Source: an uncultured bacterium
Lineage (GTDB): Bacteria; Planctomycetota; Phycisphaerae; Phycisphaerales; SM1A02
Length of the DNA: 64,000 nt
Assembly: GCA_903831295.1 (NCBI GenBank)
Contig: CAIKXA010000013.1
Location: 1-64,000 of the forward strand
Direction: 5' to 3'
This document shows, one piece after another, positions 51,281 to 58,755 of this stretch. The notes beneath the pieces were generated by a model that was given only the letters and a program-made list of their open reading frames with translations, did not search any database and was not told the DNA's origin. Position 1 is the first letter of the stretch. The number at the start of each line of letters is the position of its first letter. A program made the position numbers and the translations under genes.

Positions 51281-51286
51281 CAATCC

Positions 51287-51491
51287 GTATTTGCAAACCC
51301 ATGTCCACAAAGGGCTTGCAGTTCATAAATATATTTACAAAGAAAGCGTGGAAGTTTGGCTTCTGCCATTGATTATGGCCAATTTGGATAGATAATGTGC
51401 CATTCGGGAATTCAACATCAGCGCAATCCAATAGGGTTGCGGGAGCCGCCGTCTGTGCGTGTCGGAGCGACCAGACGGCGGTGTTTTTTTT
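51287..51491 (+). ncRNA. Candidate structured small RNA
   Basis: An intergenic unit bounded by a consensus-like promoter and a strong terminator, with no credible ORF. Predicted length is about 205 nt, or about 90 nt from the second promoter. Near the end a 7-bp hairpin (GCAATCC/GGGTTGC, loop AATA) precedes the terminator. It does not resemble tmRNA, RNase P or SRP RNA that I can recognise. 6S RNA has a similar size, but I see no clear central-bubble fold. Confidence 0.35.
51446..51491 (+). terminator. Rho-independent terminator in the noncoding region
   Basis: A 10-bp perfect stem CCGCCGTCTG/CAGACGGCGG with an inner GTCG/CGAC stem, followed by TGTTTTTTTT. The nearest upstream plus-strand gene ends 530 nt earlier, so it more likely ends a separate transcript. 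Confidence 0.8.
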
Positions 51492-51631
51492 GCGCTTGGC
51501 TTGCGAGTATCGAAGCGAAGGTGTTGGAACAACTGACTTGTTGAATCGCATAAATTAAATGTGAGTTGAATATGTCGCGGCAAATTTCTACACGGCCGAG
51601 TCTGACCACGGAACGTTGCGCGCAAGAGTGT

Positions 51632-51637
51632 TAGCAT
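51632..51637 (+). promoter_or_regulatory. -10-like hexamer next to the PagL-like start
   Basis: TAGCAT lies 6 nt before the GTG start at 51644; no Shine-Dalgarno. Confidence 0.3.
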
Positions 51638-51643
51638 TCAAAT

Positions 51644-52324
51644 GTGCCAATTTCATCCGCAGTGACCGCGCTTGCCGCAATCGCAAACATATCCAACATT
51701 GCGCCAACCGCGCCGATGGAATCAGCCACATTTGTGAATTCAAATTTAAGCGATAGTGCGCCAATGATTTGCATGATTTCTCCAAGCGCGCAGGACACGC
51801 CGACGCCAGTTCAAAGCTCCGCGAAAACGGTGGTGCCCAAGGAAAATGCAGCGGCGCGATTTGGCGCCAAGGGTTCTTGGCGATGGGAACTTGAAGGCAG
51901 TTGGATGTATGACTTTGATAGCGACAATCAACTGCAAGGCGCGTGGTATGCGAGTTGCTTTCTGATTGATAATTTCAGTTTTGATTTTGGTCCTGAAGTG
52001 GCGTGGTTTTCGCAAGGCGGCGGCAACACTTGGGGAGCGGGTCCCGCCTTTATGTTTCGCTGGCACTTTTTGGCGCGCGAAACTTGGAGTATCTACGCCG
52101 ACGCGGGAGTGGGCCTGATGTTCACGGGATCCAACGTGCCTTCGGCTGGTTCTTCGGTCAATCTCACGCCGCGAATTGGAGTGGGTGCGTCATTTGAAGT
52201 GGCCCCAAACGCCCGCATTCTTACTGGATTTCGCTGGGCGCATATTTCCAATGCCAACGTGGCCGACAATAATGACGGACGCAACAGCGTTCAGTTGTAC
52301 GCCGGCCTTTCGCTTCCGTTTTAG
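51644..52324 (+). CDS. PagL-like acyloxyacyl hydrolase / outer-membrane beta-barrel
   Basis: 226 residues. The last 150 show alternating beta-strand pattern of a small barrel (WRWELEGSWMYDFDSDNQLQGAWYAS, FSFDFGPEVAWFSQGGG, WGAGPAFMFRWHFLA, SIYADAGVGLMFTG). The end ILTGFRWAHISNANVADNNDGRNSVQLYAGLSLPF matches the PagL catalytic His-Ser box and final strand. PagL removes a 3-O acyl chain from lipid A. The N-terminal 55 residues are not a typical signal peptide (few positive charges), which is odd for an outer-membrane protein. The GTG at 51644 is the first start after a TAG. Confidence 0.65.
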   Translation: MPISSAVTALAAIANISNIAPTAPMESATFVNSNLSDSAPMICMISPSAQDTPTPVQSSAKTVVPKENAAARFGAKGSWRWELEGSWMYDFDSDNQLQGAWYASCFLIDNFSFDFGPEVAWFSQGGGNTWGAGPAFMFRWHFLARETWSIYADAGVGLMFTGSNVPSAGSSVNLTPRIGVGASFEVAPNARILTGFRWAHISNANVADNNDGRNSVQLYAGLSLPF

Positions 52325-52335
52325 CGCTGCCCAAT

Positions 52336-53358
52336 TCATGTTGATTTTTTTTCCTTGGCAAACCAACGCCAAGCGCTTTGCGTGATTGATTCAAGCGATG
52401 AACGCGCGGGCCGCCAATTGGTCAATCGAAAAATTTTCTCTGGATTTGAAACAAGCCGCGGTGGATCACCATCTCGGCGCGGACCAAATGCAAATGGAAC
52501 CGGTCGTCCCGCCGCCGCGGAGCACGCGTGTAGAACTTCAAGCACGCTCGCGCCATTGCCCGTGCCAACATTCATGGCCAATGTTTCGCGCCGCGGAATC
52601 ACCTTGATCGCCTCTATGTGCGCGGCGACCAAATCCTCAACGTGAACGTAGTCGCGGATGCATGTTCCATCTGGCGTCGGATAATCATTTCCATATACAA
52701 CCAACTCTGGGTGTCGACCCGTGGCGGCTCGCAAACATATTGGCACGAGATGAGTTTCAGGATCATGATCCTCGCCAATGCGGTCCAAGTAATCTCCACC
52801 CGCGACATTGAAGTAGCGAAGAAACACAACCCCGCGATCTCGATCCGCGAGAGCGTGTGATTGCACCCACGCTTTCATCATGTGCTCGCATGCGAGTTTG
52901 CTTTCACCGTACGCGTGCGTTGGCCGCTGCGGGCAATCTTCTCCAATTGGAATGCGCGCCGCATTGGGCTCGCCGTAAGTCGCGCAGGTGCTGGAAAAAA
53001 TTATTTTTCGAGCATCCACTGCGTCCATGGCGTGGAGTAAAGAAACCGTGGCGCCCACGTTGTTGTGCCAATAGATCAGCGGAAATTTCACGCTTTCTGG
53101 CACCACGGCAAAAGCCGCGAAGTGCATCACAATTTCGGGTGGATGCAATTGCAACGCGGCCGCGGTGGCGGCCTGATCGGTTAACTGAACTTGGGTGAAA
53201 TGAAAGCGATCTCCGCCCGCTCTTTGCAGCGCATCAACTGTGCGCGGAAAGCTCCTGGAGAAATTGTCCAAGCCATGCACTTGGTGGCCATCATCGAGCA
53301 GCCTTAAACATGCGTGTGAGCCGATGTATCCAGCGGCGCCGGTGACAGTGATCTTCAT
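52336..53358 (-). CDS. galE: UDP-glucose 4-epimerase
   Basis: SDR-family epimerase for UDP-glucose/galactose. NAD site MKITVTGAAGYIGSHACLRLLDDGH, MHFAAFAVVPESVKFPLIYW, the catalytic SSTCATYGEP and YGESKLACEHMM, LRYFNVAGGD, PDGTCIRDYVHVEDLVAAH and MNVGTGNGASVLEVL. 340 residues. GGAG lies 9 nt before the ATG. It may feed surface polysaccharide or LPS sugars; no transferase is adjacent. It converges with the PagL-like gene. Confidence 0.93.
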   Translation of the reverse strand: MKITVTGAAGYIGSHACLRLLDDGHQVHGLDNFSRSFPRTVDALQRAGGDRFHFTQVQLTDQAATAAALQLHPPEIVMHFAAFAVVPESVKFPLIYWHNNVGATVSLLHAMDAVDARKIIFSSTCATYGEPNAARIPIGEDCPQRPTHAYGESKLACEHMMKAWVQSHALADRDRGVVFLRYFNVAGGDYLDRIGEDHDPETHLVPICLRAATGRHPELVVYGNDYPTPDGTCIRDYVHVEDLVAAHIEAIKVIPRRETLAMNVGTGNGASVLEVLHACSAAAGRPVPFAFGPRRDGDPPRLVSNPEKIFRLTNWRPARSSLESITQSAWRWFAKEKKST

Positions 53359-53456
53359 GAAAGTTGCTCCAAGTGAATGAAAGAAGGGCTCAGACCCGCG
53401 ATTTGAGGGAAATACGGCACTTGCCGAATCCGACTCAACTTGAGAGGATACTCTTT

Positions 53457-53819
53457 ATGGATGGAATCCTATTTGGGAAGCCTTTAGTGGCGACCCGCAT
53501 TACAGAAGTGAAGAGATCGGCGGAGCCGAAACCTTCCTTTAAAATTTCGCAAACCACCGCCCTGAGAGGGGTTGGGGAAAATGATCCAAGGCTGAACGCC
53601 TTGCGAGAAGCTTGTGCTTTGGCAGAGGCTTTGAATGATGATTCCCAGGCGTTGATTGCTCGCGCCCATGTCAAGGGAAATCAAGATCCGATGACTTTGG
53701 CGCAAGGTTGCAATTCCCTTGAGAAAGCCGTGGCGGAAGTGGAAGCGCTTATTCGTAAACTTGATGATGCTTTGGTGATGGAATCTTCGAACACAGTTCA
53801 GGAGCAGGTTCAGGCATGA
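53457..53819 (+). CDS. Small helical protein, unknown
   Basis: 120 residues: MDGILFGKPLVATRITEVKRSAEPKPSF, then a helical half (LNALREACALAEALNDDSQALIARAHVKG and GCNSLEKAVAEVEALIRKLDDALVM). No family recognised. The ATG at 53457 has GAGAGGA upstream; the track start 53364 is only 6 nt from galE on the other strand. The next gene overlaps by ATGA, so the two are coupled. Confidence 0.6.
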   Translation: MDGILFGKPLVATRITEVKRSAEPKPSFKISQTTALRGVGENDPRLNALREACALAEALNDDSQALIARAHVKGNQDPMTLAQGCNSLEKAVAEVEALIRKLDDALVMESSNTVQEQVQA

Positions 53820-54181
53820 TGAACGCCCAAAACGAATTGGAATCCACAAGCGTGCATTGCGACAATACTGACGAATTTCAGGCGGCGCTTGAGGCGGCGT
53901 GCGGGTATCGCGGAGATGTCACGTTGCATTTCAAGGATGGTTCTTCCATCGAGGGTTATGTCTTTGATCTCAAGCGAGCGGACTCGGCCCACCACGCTGT
54001 GCGCATTCTTCCAAAGGATGGACGGTCGCGCATGACGGTTGCCGAATCCACAATTCAGTCGCTGAGCTTTACTGGCAAGGACGCGGCCGCCGGCAAGACT
54101 TGGGAAAATTGGATGCGTCGCTACGCGGAAAAGAAGTTGAAGGGTGAAGCGGCCGGCATTGAGAGCGAACCTCTGGACTAA
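53816..54181 (+). CDS. Small conserved-looking protein with Sm/SH3-like strand pattern
   Basis: 121 residues. The core YRGDVTLHFKDGSSIEGYVFDLKRAD, AVRILPKDGRSRMTVAESTIQSLSFTGKDAAAGKTWENWMRRYAEKK looks like a small beta-barrel (SH3/Sm-like) followed by a helix. I recall similar short proteins in planctomycete genomes but cannot give a function. It is translationally coupled to the preceding gene (ATGATGA junction). Confidence 0.65.
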   Translation: MMNAQNELESTSVHCDNTDEFQAALEAACGYRGDVTLHFKDGSSIEGYVFDLKRADSAHHAVRILPKDGRSRMTVAESTIQSLSFTGKDAAAGKTWENWMRRYAEKKLKGEAAGIESEPLD

Positions 54182-54203
54182 TTTCGGCGGCGCAAATTAT
54201 ATT

Positions 54204-54512
54204 TTATGGCGAGAGTTCTCGACCCGAAGCGGGGTCGAAAATTTTCCATTGCAAATCTTTGGCCAACTTCATAATCACCACCCATGCGATGTCATCGTCT
54301 GAGATGGTCAAGAGCATTTGTGAAACTGGATCCTCATTTTGCGGAAGTTCAATTTCAATGCCAGGTCCGTACAACATGTCTCCGCCTTCCACTTCGGCCG
54401 CGGTGTTGCGAAGCGAAAGTGATTTGACAATATCCGCGCGGCTTCCGATGGGCGCGGGGGCGCCATCTTTTTTGTTGGCGCGCGACAAGATGACGTATAG
54501 ATCTTTGGACAT
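54204..54512 (-). CDS. Small acidic protein, unknown
   Basis: 102 residues: MSKDLYVILSRANKKDGAPAPIGSRADIVKSLSLRNTAAEVEGGDMLYGPGIEIELP ending KIFDPASGRELSP. Soluble, no motif recognised. Balanced acidic composition, an orderly beta/alpha pattern and lack of overlap with other genes support it. It converges with the coupled pair upstream and lies 68 nt after the acyltransferase gene. Confidence 0.6.
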   Translation of the reverse strand: MSKDLYVILSRANKKDGAPAPIGSRADIVKSLSLRNTAAEVEGGDMLYGPGIEIELPQNEDPVSQMLLTISDDDIAWVVIMKLAKDLQWKIFDPASGRELSP

Positions 54513-54580
54513 AATGGATTGGAAATCCTAACCGCAGGAAAGTAAATACGCTTCAATGCGAGTGGCGGGAAGGACGCTGA

Positions 54581-55612
54581 TTACGCCGCGGGCGATTTTT
54601 CCAGCTTTGGTGGTTGGATCAAACGGTCCAACTCCTTGGGAGAAAGCCACGGCAGGGCGCTGAGTTTCTTCACAATCCGCTCGGGCATGGGCTTGCCATC
54701 GCGCTCCCATTGCGGACGGCTTTTCCAGCGTCTATGCACCCATAAATATTGTTCCGGCGCCATGCGAATGGAGTCCTCTATTCCGCGGTTGAATCTGGCG
54801 GTGATGTAGAACAGCGGGTCTTCAAATGCCTCCCAATCCTCCGGATTAATTCGATCCACAATTTCAAGGCGATACTTCAGGCGGTCGGTTTCGCGAACCG
54901 CGGTGCCCACAAAAATCGGAATGCGGTAGCGCATGGCCAGAAGTCCGATGCTTTTGTAACTGCTGGCCATCTGTCCAAAGAATGGAACAAAGAGCCCGTC
55001 ATCGCCGGCATTTTGATCCGCGATAAATCCAATGCGTCCGCCTTCAAGAATTATATTTTGCAATTCTTGAGTGGCGTTCCATTTTGAAAGCACGCTCAGT
55101 CCGCGGCGACGCCGCATGCCCAACAACCACTCGTCAAAGTATGGATTGTCTAGCGGTCGCGCCAACGCCGTGAGATGAAAATCAAGAACCGCCAGCGCGA
55201 ATCCCAGCAATTCCCAATTGCCGCAGTGCCCAGTCACAAAAATCGCGGGCTGATTGGAAAGTAAAAAATCCATGTGTGGTCCAACCGTGCCTAGCTTGAT
55301 GCTCTTTGTCCAATTCAGCGCATGCAAGCGTTGCGGCGTGAGCATGCTTTCCACCATGAAAAGTTGAAACATGCTGGCGATGCTGCGCTCGGCAAGTTGG
55401 TTTGCATCCGCTTGCGACATTTCCGGAAACGCGCGCTTGACATTCACGCCGGCCCGCAAAAGTCTTTCCGCGCCAAAGCGGGCGAACATGGTTCCCAACG
55501 CTCCCGCGGTGCGCATATTTTGCTCCGCTTCAAAAAGATGAAACAACGCAGCAAATCCGCGGCCAAGCGCGTACTGCGATAAGTGGATCAGCCGCTTGGT
55601 TGCGGCGCTCAT
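54581..55612 (-). CDS. LpxL/HtrB-family lysophospholipid or lipid A acyltransferase
   Basis: 343 residues. Acyltransferase motif I FVTGHCGNWELLGFALA (HxxxxE form), ALARPLDNPYFDEWL, GRIGFIADQNAGDDGLFVPFFGQMASSYKSIGLLAMRYRIPIFVGTAV and the final APEQYLWVHRRWKSRP, which is characteristic of lipid A late acyltransferases. It would add secondary acyl chains to Kdo-lipid A at the inner membrane. It lies 3 nt downstream of the coiled-coil protein gene, so the two are probably cotranscribed. Confidence 0.88.
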   Translation of the reverse strand: MSAATKRLIHLSQYALGRGFAALFHLFEAEQNMRTAGALGTMFARFGAERLLRAGVNVKRAFPEMSQADANQLAERSIASMFQLFMVESMLTPQRLHALNWTKSIKLGTVGPHMDFLLSNQPAIFVTGHCGNWELLGFALAVLDFHLTALARPLDNPYFDEWLLGMRRRRGLSVLSKWNATQELQNIILEGGRIGFIADQNAGDDGLFVPFFGQMASSYKSIGLLAMRYRIPIFVGTAVRETDRLKYRLEIVDRINPEDWEAFEDPLFYITARFNRGIEDSIRMAPEQYLWVHRRWKSRPQWERDGKPMPERIVKKLSALPWLSPKELDRLIQPPKLEKSPAA

Positions 55613-55615
55613 GAG

Positions 55616-56851
55616 TTAATTGCCTTGACCAGTCAAAACTTGGAAACGATTCCAATTTAAAACCGGAATCTTGGCCTCGGTGGCTTCTTTCATGATGCGG
55701 TTGTAGGTGTCGTAGTCGTTCTTGGCTTGTGTGTACGCCTGAACCTCTATGTCGCCAGCGCTGGATGAAAGTGGAAGCGGTTCGGGTGGAGGATTTCCAA
55801 TCACGACAAAGTCAAGATCGCCCGTGACTTTTTCACTGTCGATCACTTTGCCGCCCCATTCTTGAATTCGATTGCGAATCACTGAAGCCTCGCCGGTGGA
55901 TGTCTTGCCATCATTGTTCACGTCGAATTTTCCGTACACCATCATTCGATATGTGTACGTGGGACTGTAGACGGCGTTGATCAGAACATCGTTTCGGTTG
56001 ATTGGCTGATTGGCGGAACTACGTGTCACGCGGGCGGTGGATGTGTCCTCCGTCACGCGCAATACTTGCACGCTGGCCTTGCCGCGCAGCTTTCCTTCTT
56101 TGTTGTTTTGAACTTGATCCGCGGTGGTGAAAACTTCAAAGGTCATTCCTGGAACAACGCGGTGCTTGCGGCCAATATCCAAATACACCGTGGCGTCTGG
56201 ACCGCCAATTTCAATCACATGTCCATCCACCAGGCTCGAGGGATCCTCTGGCTTCACTTCAAACTCGGAGAGTTTTTTCTCCGCTTGCTCCAAACGACTT
56301 CGCAATGTGTCGCGTTCTTTTCCAAGACCATCTATGTTCAGTTGCATTTCATCAATGCGGGCTCGATAGTTGCGCTCGACATCATCCTTGGAATCGTGCG
56401 TGATTTTTTGCACTTCCTCAATGCTCTTGCTGTAGTCGGTGGTCGCGCTTGTGAGAGGAGCGATATCTTTTTTGGCGGCTTCAATCGCGGCTTGACGCTC
56501 GGTGGTTGCATCGGCGAGAGACTTTCGAACGCCAGCCAATTGCGCATTGAGCTCGTCGATTGTCTTGGCGGTTCCTTGAATGGCGCTTTCTTGTTGCGAT
56601 ACTGTCAACTTCAAAGCATCGCGCTCCGAAGCAGTTTGCTTGTGCAAGGCAAGCGCTTCATCATTTGGCTTCTTGGCAGCTTCAAGTTCTGTTCTTAAAT
56701 TCTTGATGTCAGTTTTGGATTTGATTGACATTTCCGTTGCGGACATCATTTGTGAATAGAACACAACCGCCAGCACTAAAAATGCTACGGTTGCAAGAAC
56801 AAATGTGACGAGCGTTACAAGTACGCCAGATCCGGCGGGTCGAGTGGCCAT
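55616..56851 (-). CDS. Membrane-anchored coiled-coil protein with BRCT-like C-terminus
   Basis: 411 residues. One helix near the N-terminus (VLVTLVTFVLATVAFLVLAVVFYSQMM, about 8-34), a long coiled coil (about 40-210), then a beta-rich part (SLVDGHVIEIGGPDATVYLDIGRKHRVVPGMTFEVF). A C-terminal unit follows with VYGKFDVNNDGKTSTGEASVIRNRIQEWGGKVIDSEKVTGDLDFVVIGNPPPEP, reminiscent of a BRCT fold. I recall this architecture as common in planctomycetes; function unknown. The track start 56995 would overlap rpsT; the ATG at 56851 removes that. Confidence 0.72.
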   Translation of the reverse strand: MATRPAGSGVLVTLVTFVLATVAFLVLAVVFYSQMMSATEMSIKSKTDIKNLRTELEAAKKPNDEALALHKQTASERDALKLTVSQQESAIQGTAKTIDELNAQLAGVRKSLADATTERQAAIEAAKKDIAPLTSATTDYSKSIEEVQKITHDSKDDVERNYRARIDEMQLNIDGLGKERDTLRSRLEQAEKKLSEFEVKPEDPSSLVDGHVIEIGGPDATVYLDIGRKHRVVPGMTFEVFTTADQVQNNKEGKLRGKASVQVLRVTEDTSTARVTRSSANQPINRNDVLINAVYSPTYTYRMMVYGKFDVNNDGKTSTGEASVIRNRIQEWGGKVIDSEKVTGDLDFVVIGNPPPEPLPLSSSAGDIEVQAYTQAKNDYDTYNRIMKEATEAKIPVLNWNRFQVLTGQGN

Positions 56852-56988
56852 TCGAAGGGGTCTCCGGGGCGAAAGTGCCCTAAATGGCAGTGTGATGCTT
56901 CCGCCGCATCTCGTCAAGGGGAAAGTGGAATTGCCACTTGCCTTTCTTGGAGAAAAAGGCGATACTTTCCGACCCATCGGAGAATCAA

Positions 56989-57312
56989 TTGCCAAATAGT
57001 AAATCAGCTGAAAAAAGAGTCCGTCAAAATAAGAAGCAAAACGCCGTCAACAATCACCGCAAGCGGTTGATCAAGGAAAGCACGCGCCAGTTCATGGCCG
57101 CGGTGCAAGCTGGCGATCTTGCCAAGGCCGAACAAGAATTGCGCGGTGCGACCGCGATCTTGGATCGAGTGGCCGGCAAACGAACCATCCATCCAAACAC
57201 GGCAGCACGGCGCAAGAGCCTGCTCGCTCGTCGTTTGAATGCGTTGCGTTCGCCGAAAGCCGCCGCGCCAACGACCAAGCAAAGCAAGTCTAAAGCCAGC
57301 AAATCCGCTTGA
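56989..57312 (+). CDS. rpsT: 30S ribosomal protein S20
   Basis: 107 residues: NSKSAEKRVRQNKKQNAVNNHRKRLIKESTRQFMAA and LDRVAGKRTIHPNTAARRKSLLARRLNAL are the S20 pattern, followed by a Lys/Ser-rich tail. The start is TTG at 56989, placed 6 nt after GGAGA and giving the family N-terminus (M)PNSKSAEKR. The track start 56938 adds non-family residues. Its end overlaps the CPBP gene by 4 nt. Confidence 0.93.
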   Translation: MPNSKSAEKRVRQNKKQNAVNNHRKRLIKESTRQFMAAVQAGDLAKAEQELRGATAILDRVAGKRTIHPNTAARRKSLLARRLNALRSPKAAAPTTKQSKSKASKSA

Positions 57313-58094
57313 GACGAAAATCGGTTCGCGCCGTCGCCACCGCTTCGCGGGTGAATTATGCGCAGGACTCAAATCGTCCTTTGGAGATGCTCGCATTTTT
57401 GGCGCCGCTTGTTGCCTTTTATGAACTTGGTCTTGTGTTTTGGTTGCGAAGCGACCAACTTGTTTTGGACAACAAAGCGCACAGTGGCTTGGTGAATTTT
57501 TTTCGGCTTTTTGGAGTGCGCGCTGAAAATCTTCATGTTTCGGCAATGTCGTTGCCATCCATAGCGCTGATTTTAACTTTATTGATTTGGCAGATCGTGG
57601 CCCGGTTTCCATGGAGAATTCGTTGGCGCACGATTCCGTTGATGTGGTTGGAAAGTTTCGCGCTGTCGGCGCCATTGCTTGTGGTGGCGATGGTGATTGG
57701 TCGAACTCATTTTTTATTCGCGGACAATCAAGTGGGCGACGCGTCCATTCGATCGCTTGATGTTGTGGCCAAGGCCTCCATGGCCGTGGGCGCGGGGATT
57801 TATGAGGAATTACTTTTTCGTATGGCGGTTTTGGGCGGCTTGCACATGCTGCTCTTTGACGTGGCAAAAATGAAGGATCAGCACGCTTGGGTGATCGGGT
57901 TGCTGGTGAGTTCGATTTTATTCACGGTGTACCACCCCATTCGCGACACGACTGGAGCGCTGCAGTGGGGCCATGTGATATTTTTAATGTTGGCTGGGAT
58001 TTGGTTTGGAGTTGTTTTTCAACTACGTGGATTTGGCGTTGTCGCGGGTACGCACGCCGCATACGACGCCACCGCTTTGCTATTTGTGGGTTGA
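57309..58094 (+). CDS. CPBP-family intramembrane metalloprotease (CAAX-protease-like)
   Basis: 261 residues with six to eight hydrophobic segments. Catalytic motifs: GAGIYEELLFRMAVLGGL (EExxxR), ILFTVYHPI (FxxxH) and GVVAGTHAAYDATALL (HxxxD-like). Family members include prenyl-CAAX-type proteases, bacteriocin immunity proteins and membrane regulators; the role here is unknown. The TTG start overlaps the rpsT stop, so expression is probably coupled to rpsT. Confidence 0.82.
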   Translation: MRRKSVRAVATASRVNYAQDSNRPLEMLAFLAPLVAFYELGLVFWLRSDQLVLDNKAHSGLVNFFRLFGVRAENLHVSAMSLPSIALILTLLIWQIVARFPWRIRWRTIPLMWLESFALSAPLLVVAMVIGRTHFLFADNQVGDASIRSLDVVAKASMAVGAGIYEELLFRMAVLGGLHMLLFDVAKMKDQHAWVIGLLVSSILFTVYHPIRDTTGALQWGHVIFLMLAGIWFGVVFQLRGFGVVAGTHAAYDATALLFVG

Positions 58095-58224
58095 TAAAGA
58101 ACTGATTTTATGTCGGGCTTACTCAGACGCGTTCATTCAGGCTTATTTCAAATCAATTTTCAAGTTGGTTGGCGGCGTTTACGGCAAGGGTGAGAGCTGT
58201 TTCCAATTCCATCTCTGATTGCGT

Positions 58225-58230
58225 TACTCT
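58225..58230 (+). promoter_or_regulatory. -10-like hexamer next to the kdsC start
   Basis: TACTCT lies 6 nt before the ATG at 58237 and no Shine-Dalgarno is present. Confidence 0.3.
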
Positions 58231-58236
58231 TGCCGC

Positions 58237-58755
58237 ATGGTTGAGCAAACTCCTGCATTGAACATTCAACTTTTAATTCTGGACGCCGACGGCGTGCTCA
58301 CTGACGGCGGAATTTTTGTCGACGATCAGGGAAACGAAACGAAGCGTTTCAATGTGCGGGATGGATTCGCAATTCGCGCGTGGCTTGCGGCGCGCAAAGA
58401 AATCGCCGTGATCACCGGCCGTGGAGGACTAGCGTTGCGCCATCGATTGAATGGACTGGGCGTGAAAAATTTAATTTCCGCCAGTGGGCCCAAGAAAAAA
58501 GTTCTTGAGGATCTTCTGCAACAGCTTGGAATTGCGGCGCAAAATACGGCGGTGATGGGTGATGATCTGCCCGATCTGCCAATGTTGAAGATGGTTGGAT
58601 TTCCAATGGCGGTTGCCGATGCGACGCCGGAAATTAAGGCGGCGGCCAAGTGGCACTCCACCAAAAATGGTGGGAACGGGGCAGTGCGGGAAGCCGTGGA
58701 ATTTTTGCTGAAATCATCGGGAGAATGGGACAAAGCCGTGGAGGGTTGGGGCTGA
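58237..58755 (+). CDS. kdsC: 3-deoxy-D-manno-octulosonate 8-phosphate phosphatase (KdsC-like HAD)
   Basis: Haloacid-dehalogenase phosphatase that releases Kdo for the LPS core. Motif I LLILDADGVLTDGGIFVD, NVRDGFAIRAWL, motif II VITGRGG, and motif III/IV AVMGDDLPDLPMLKMVGFPMAVADATPEIKAAA. The small cap-less 172-residue form is typical of KdsC. The ATG at 58237 was preferred over TTG 58219. The stop overlaps the next gene's start (TGATG), as in the kdsC-lptC-lptA order of Gram-negatives. Confidence 0.88.
   Translation: MVEQTPALNIQLLILDADGVLTDGGIFVDDQGNETKRFNVRDGFAIRAWLAARKEIAVITGRGGLALRHRLNGLGVKNLISASGPKKKVLEDLLQQLGIAAQNTAVMGDDLPDLPMLKMVGFPMAVADATPEIKAAAKWHSTKNGGNGAVREAVEFLLKSSGEWDKAVEGWG

Larger units (their letters stand above)
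50916..51643. other. Long noncoding stretch (about 730 nt)
   Basis: No ORF here has a recognisable product, coding character or ribosome-binding site. It contains two promoter-like sequences, a strong terminator at 51446-51491, and short hairpins (for example GGCGT/ACGCC near 50985-51003). The 51250-51491 part is described as a candidate RNA; in the rest I see nothing definite. Confidence 0.6.

Noticed and set aside
51159-51551. 130-codon minus-strand ORF in the noncoding region
   Set aside because: Runs through the terminator hairpin, has no ribosome-binding site or family features, and has shadow-like composition.
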